Shown in pieces: positions 26,323 to 27,148 of a DNA stretch of 27,148 nt. The stretch's first letter is position 1; every line of letters begins with the position of its first letter. Below the pieces are notes generated by a model, which saw only the letters and a program-made list of their open reading frames with translations, was not told where the DNA came from and did not search any database. The stretch covers positions 1 to 27,148 of IMG/VR virus record IMGVR_UViG_3300031857_012505. One strand, 5' to 3'. The position numbers and the translations under genes are program-made. Origin of the DNA: a virus.

Positions 26323-26692
26323 CCCAAGGAGCACAGATTCTCATTTCTCCACCAAGCAGTCTCTGTGCCTCACTGCCGTCTGGTGGTTTCTCAACATATC
26401 TAGGTTTCTTTATGGATTCTTTGATAATGCGATCATATTCAGGTGTAACCTCATCAATCGCACGATCAACATCACGTTTGATTCTACGTTCTAACTTCGC
26501 AGGATCTTTAATAACAAACTCATTAAGAATAGTTTGTGGGAAATATTTTCTTTGAACTTCGTCCAGTAAGTCCCAAAGTCCATCTTGAGAAACTCCAGTG
26601 CATTGTGAGAGTGCTGCTATAAGAGAAGATAATACAATTCCTATTATAGCGTATTGTTTTATATCTGGTTTTTGTTTTCCAAACTTAAACAT
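26300..26692 (-). CDS. Membrane-anchored protein, 130 aa
   Basis: One hydrophobic segment (YAIIGIVLSSLIAALSQC, residues 14-31) follows a basic N-terminus. A charged helical domain comes next (KLERRIKRDVDRAIDEVTPEYDRIIKE), with a Pro/Cys-containing end (MRICAPWVDDCPKD). The layout, a signal-anchor then a periplasmic helical region next to a lysozyme-domain gene, would also suit a lysis accessory protein such as an i-spanin, but no diagnostic motif was found. ATG 26692 lies 5 bases after a terminator-like hairpin and has no Shine-Dalgarno. Confidence 0.72.
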   Translation of the reverse strand: MFKFGKQKPDIKQYAIIGIVLSSLIAALSQCTGVSQDGLWDLLDEVQRKYFPQTILNEFVIKDPAKLERRIKRDVDRAIDEVTPEYDRIIKESIKKPRYVEKPPDGSEAQRLLGGEMRICAPWVDDCPKD

Positions 26693-26696
26693 AAGA

Positions 26697-26722
26697 AAGG
26701 GGAGTTCTGCAGCACTCCCCTT
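26697..26722 (-). terminator. Terminator-like hairpin after the tail-lysozyme gene
   Basis: A 9-bp stem (AAGGGGAGT with ACTCCCCTT, 26697-26705/26714-26722) has an 8-base loop and is followed on the minus strand by TTTCTT. It lies 6 bases after the lysozyme-domain stop. The next ATG follows at once, so it may also limit translation of the 130-aa gene. Confidence 0.7.
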
Positions 26723-26727
26723 ATATA

Positions 26728-27148
26728 TTAAACTTCTACCGTGATCAGTTTGGAAGCATACTCATGTGCATAAGATGTACGAGCACCATGATGCCCCCAT
26801 CCGATCCAACTATACGCATAGTTCATGTAGCGATTAATTGACTTACCAGGAGTTTTCATCTTCTCCTCAATGTCTTGCCACTGAACTTCATTGGTCAGAT
26901 AACGAAGTTGCGTGTGAAGTGATGATGGAGAACCACCATACTTCTTAGCAAAATCACCCAATCCATAATAACGATTGGCAGATGTCCATTGAATCAGTCC
27001 GTAACCGCGTCCGCAGTTACCCCAACTGGTTCTGCTACCACCTTCACAAATGTTAGGAACAAAAGTTGATTCCTGACGAATATTACCCATGATGGTAGCA
27101 AGGGCGTTTCTGTCTTTAATTCCAATGTTCTGGAAATATTCCAGAGCT
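26728..27148 (-). CDS. Phage tail-lysozyme domain protein, N-terminus off right edge
   Basis: The frame is open to the window edge (139 residues visible); the upstream codons read EYFQNIGIKDRNALATI, so the internal ATG at 27090 is not the start. NIGIKDRNALATIMGNIRQES is the family's helix pair leading to the catalytic glutamate (IRQES). YGLIQWTSANRYYGL and LHTQLRYLTNEVQW follow. These match the tail-lysozyme (muramidase-like) domain that cuts peptidoglycan at injection in many tailed phages. The C-terminus ends SYAHEYASKLITVEV. A larger structural protein may lie upstream. Confidence 0.82.
   Translation of the reverse strand, partial: ALEYFQNIGIKDRNALATIMGNIRQESTFVPNICEGGSRTSWGNCGRGYGLIQWTSANRYYGLGDFAKKYGGSPSSLHTQLRYLTNEVQWQDIEEKMKTPGKSINRYMNYAYSWIGWGHHGARTSYAHEYASKLITVEV

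Overview
The window looks like part of the genome of a T4-like cyanomyovirus, a phage that most likely infects Synechococcus or Prochlorococcus. It combines phage genes (a tail-fibre-like protein with VSGVSTFSGI repeats, a tail-lysozyme domain, T4-type late promoters) with cyanobacterial genes: two high-light-inducible proteins, ferredoxin, plastocyanin, plastid terminal oxidase, PstS and a SomA-type porin. It also carries seven tRNAs that read codons ending mostly in A or U. Identification rests on sequence motifs only; no database search was possible.

Layout. All genes are on the minus strand except one plus-strand pair at 20554-21662. In minus-strand transcription order: a tail-lysozyme protein (partial) and a membrane-anchored protein (27148-26300); a tRNA cluster Arg-Asn-(tRNA-like RNA)-Thr-(small structured RNA)-Gly (26279-25668); a phosphate module of porin and pstS, each preceded by a cyanobacterial Pho-box-like repeat (25658-22885); small conserved genes, tRNA-Val, a Dps-like protein behind a perfect TATAAATA late promoter, and a zinc-binding protein (22821-21655). 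Next come the divergent plus-strand pair of unknown paralogs, tRNA-Ser, and a chain of tiny overlapping genes around the plastoquinol oxidase PTOX (20314-18468). These are followed by a 2OG-Fe(II) oxygenase, tRNA-Pro and small genes (18431-16790).

The centre is a 13.1-kb operon-like run of 14 genes (16588-3450) for sugar and surface glycan chemistry: GDP-mannose 3,5-epimerase, two fucosyltransferase-type enzymes, several other glycosyltransferases, a nucleotide-sugar dehydrogenase, an asparagine-synthase-type amidotransferase, two methyltransferase-like proteins and three tandem NodU/CmcH carbamoyltransferase paralogs. Two of the three paralogs lack the C-terminal domain. The run has one promoter at its head and one terminator at its end. 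It plausibly makes and attaches a decorated sugar to host LPS or to virion protein.

The last part is a photosynthetic electron-transport cassette (hli, a 28-aa membrane peptide, petF, petE, a 46-aa membrane peptide, hli; 3366-2201), then a Prx5-type peroxiredoxin, a 54-aa protein and the tail-fibre-like gene running off the left edge.

Two themes recur. First, electron sinks and oxidative defence (ferredoxin, plastocyanin, PTOX, Hli, peroxiredoxin, Dps) would keep the light reactions running during infection. Second, promoters are strongly stereotyped: TTGAC(A/G/T)-N17-TATAAT occurs repeatedly, and at three sites the -35 lies in the loop of the preceding gene's terminator hairpin, so one short element appears to end one transcript and start the next.
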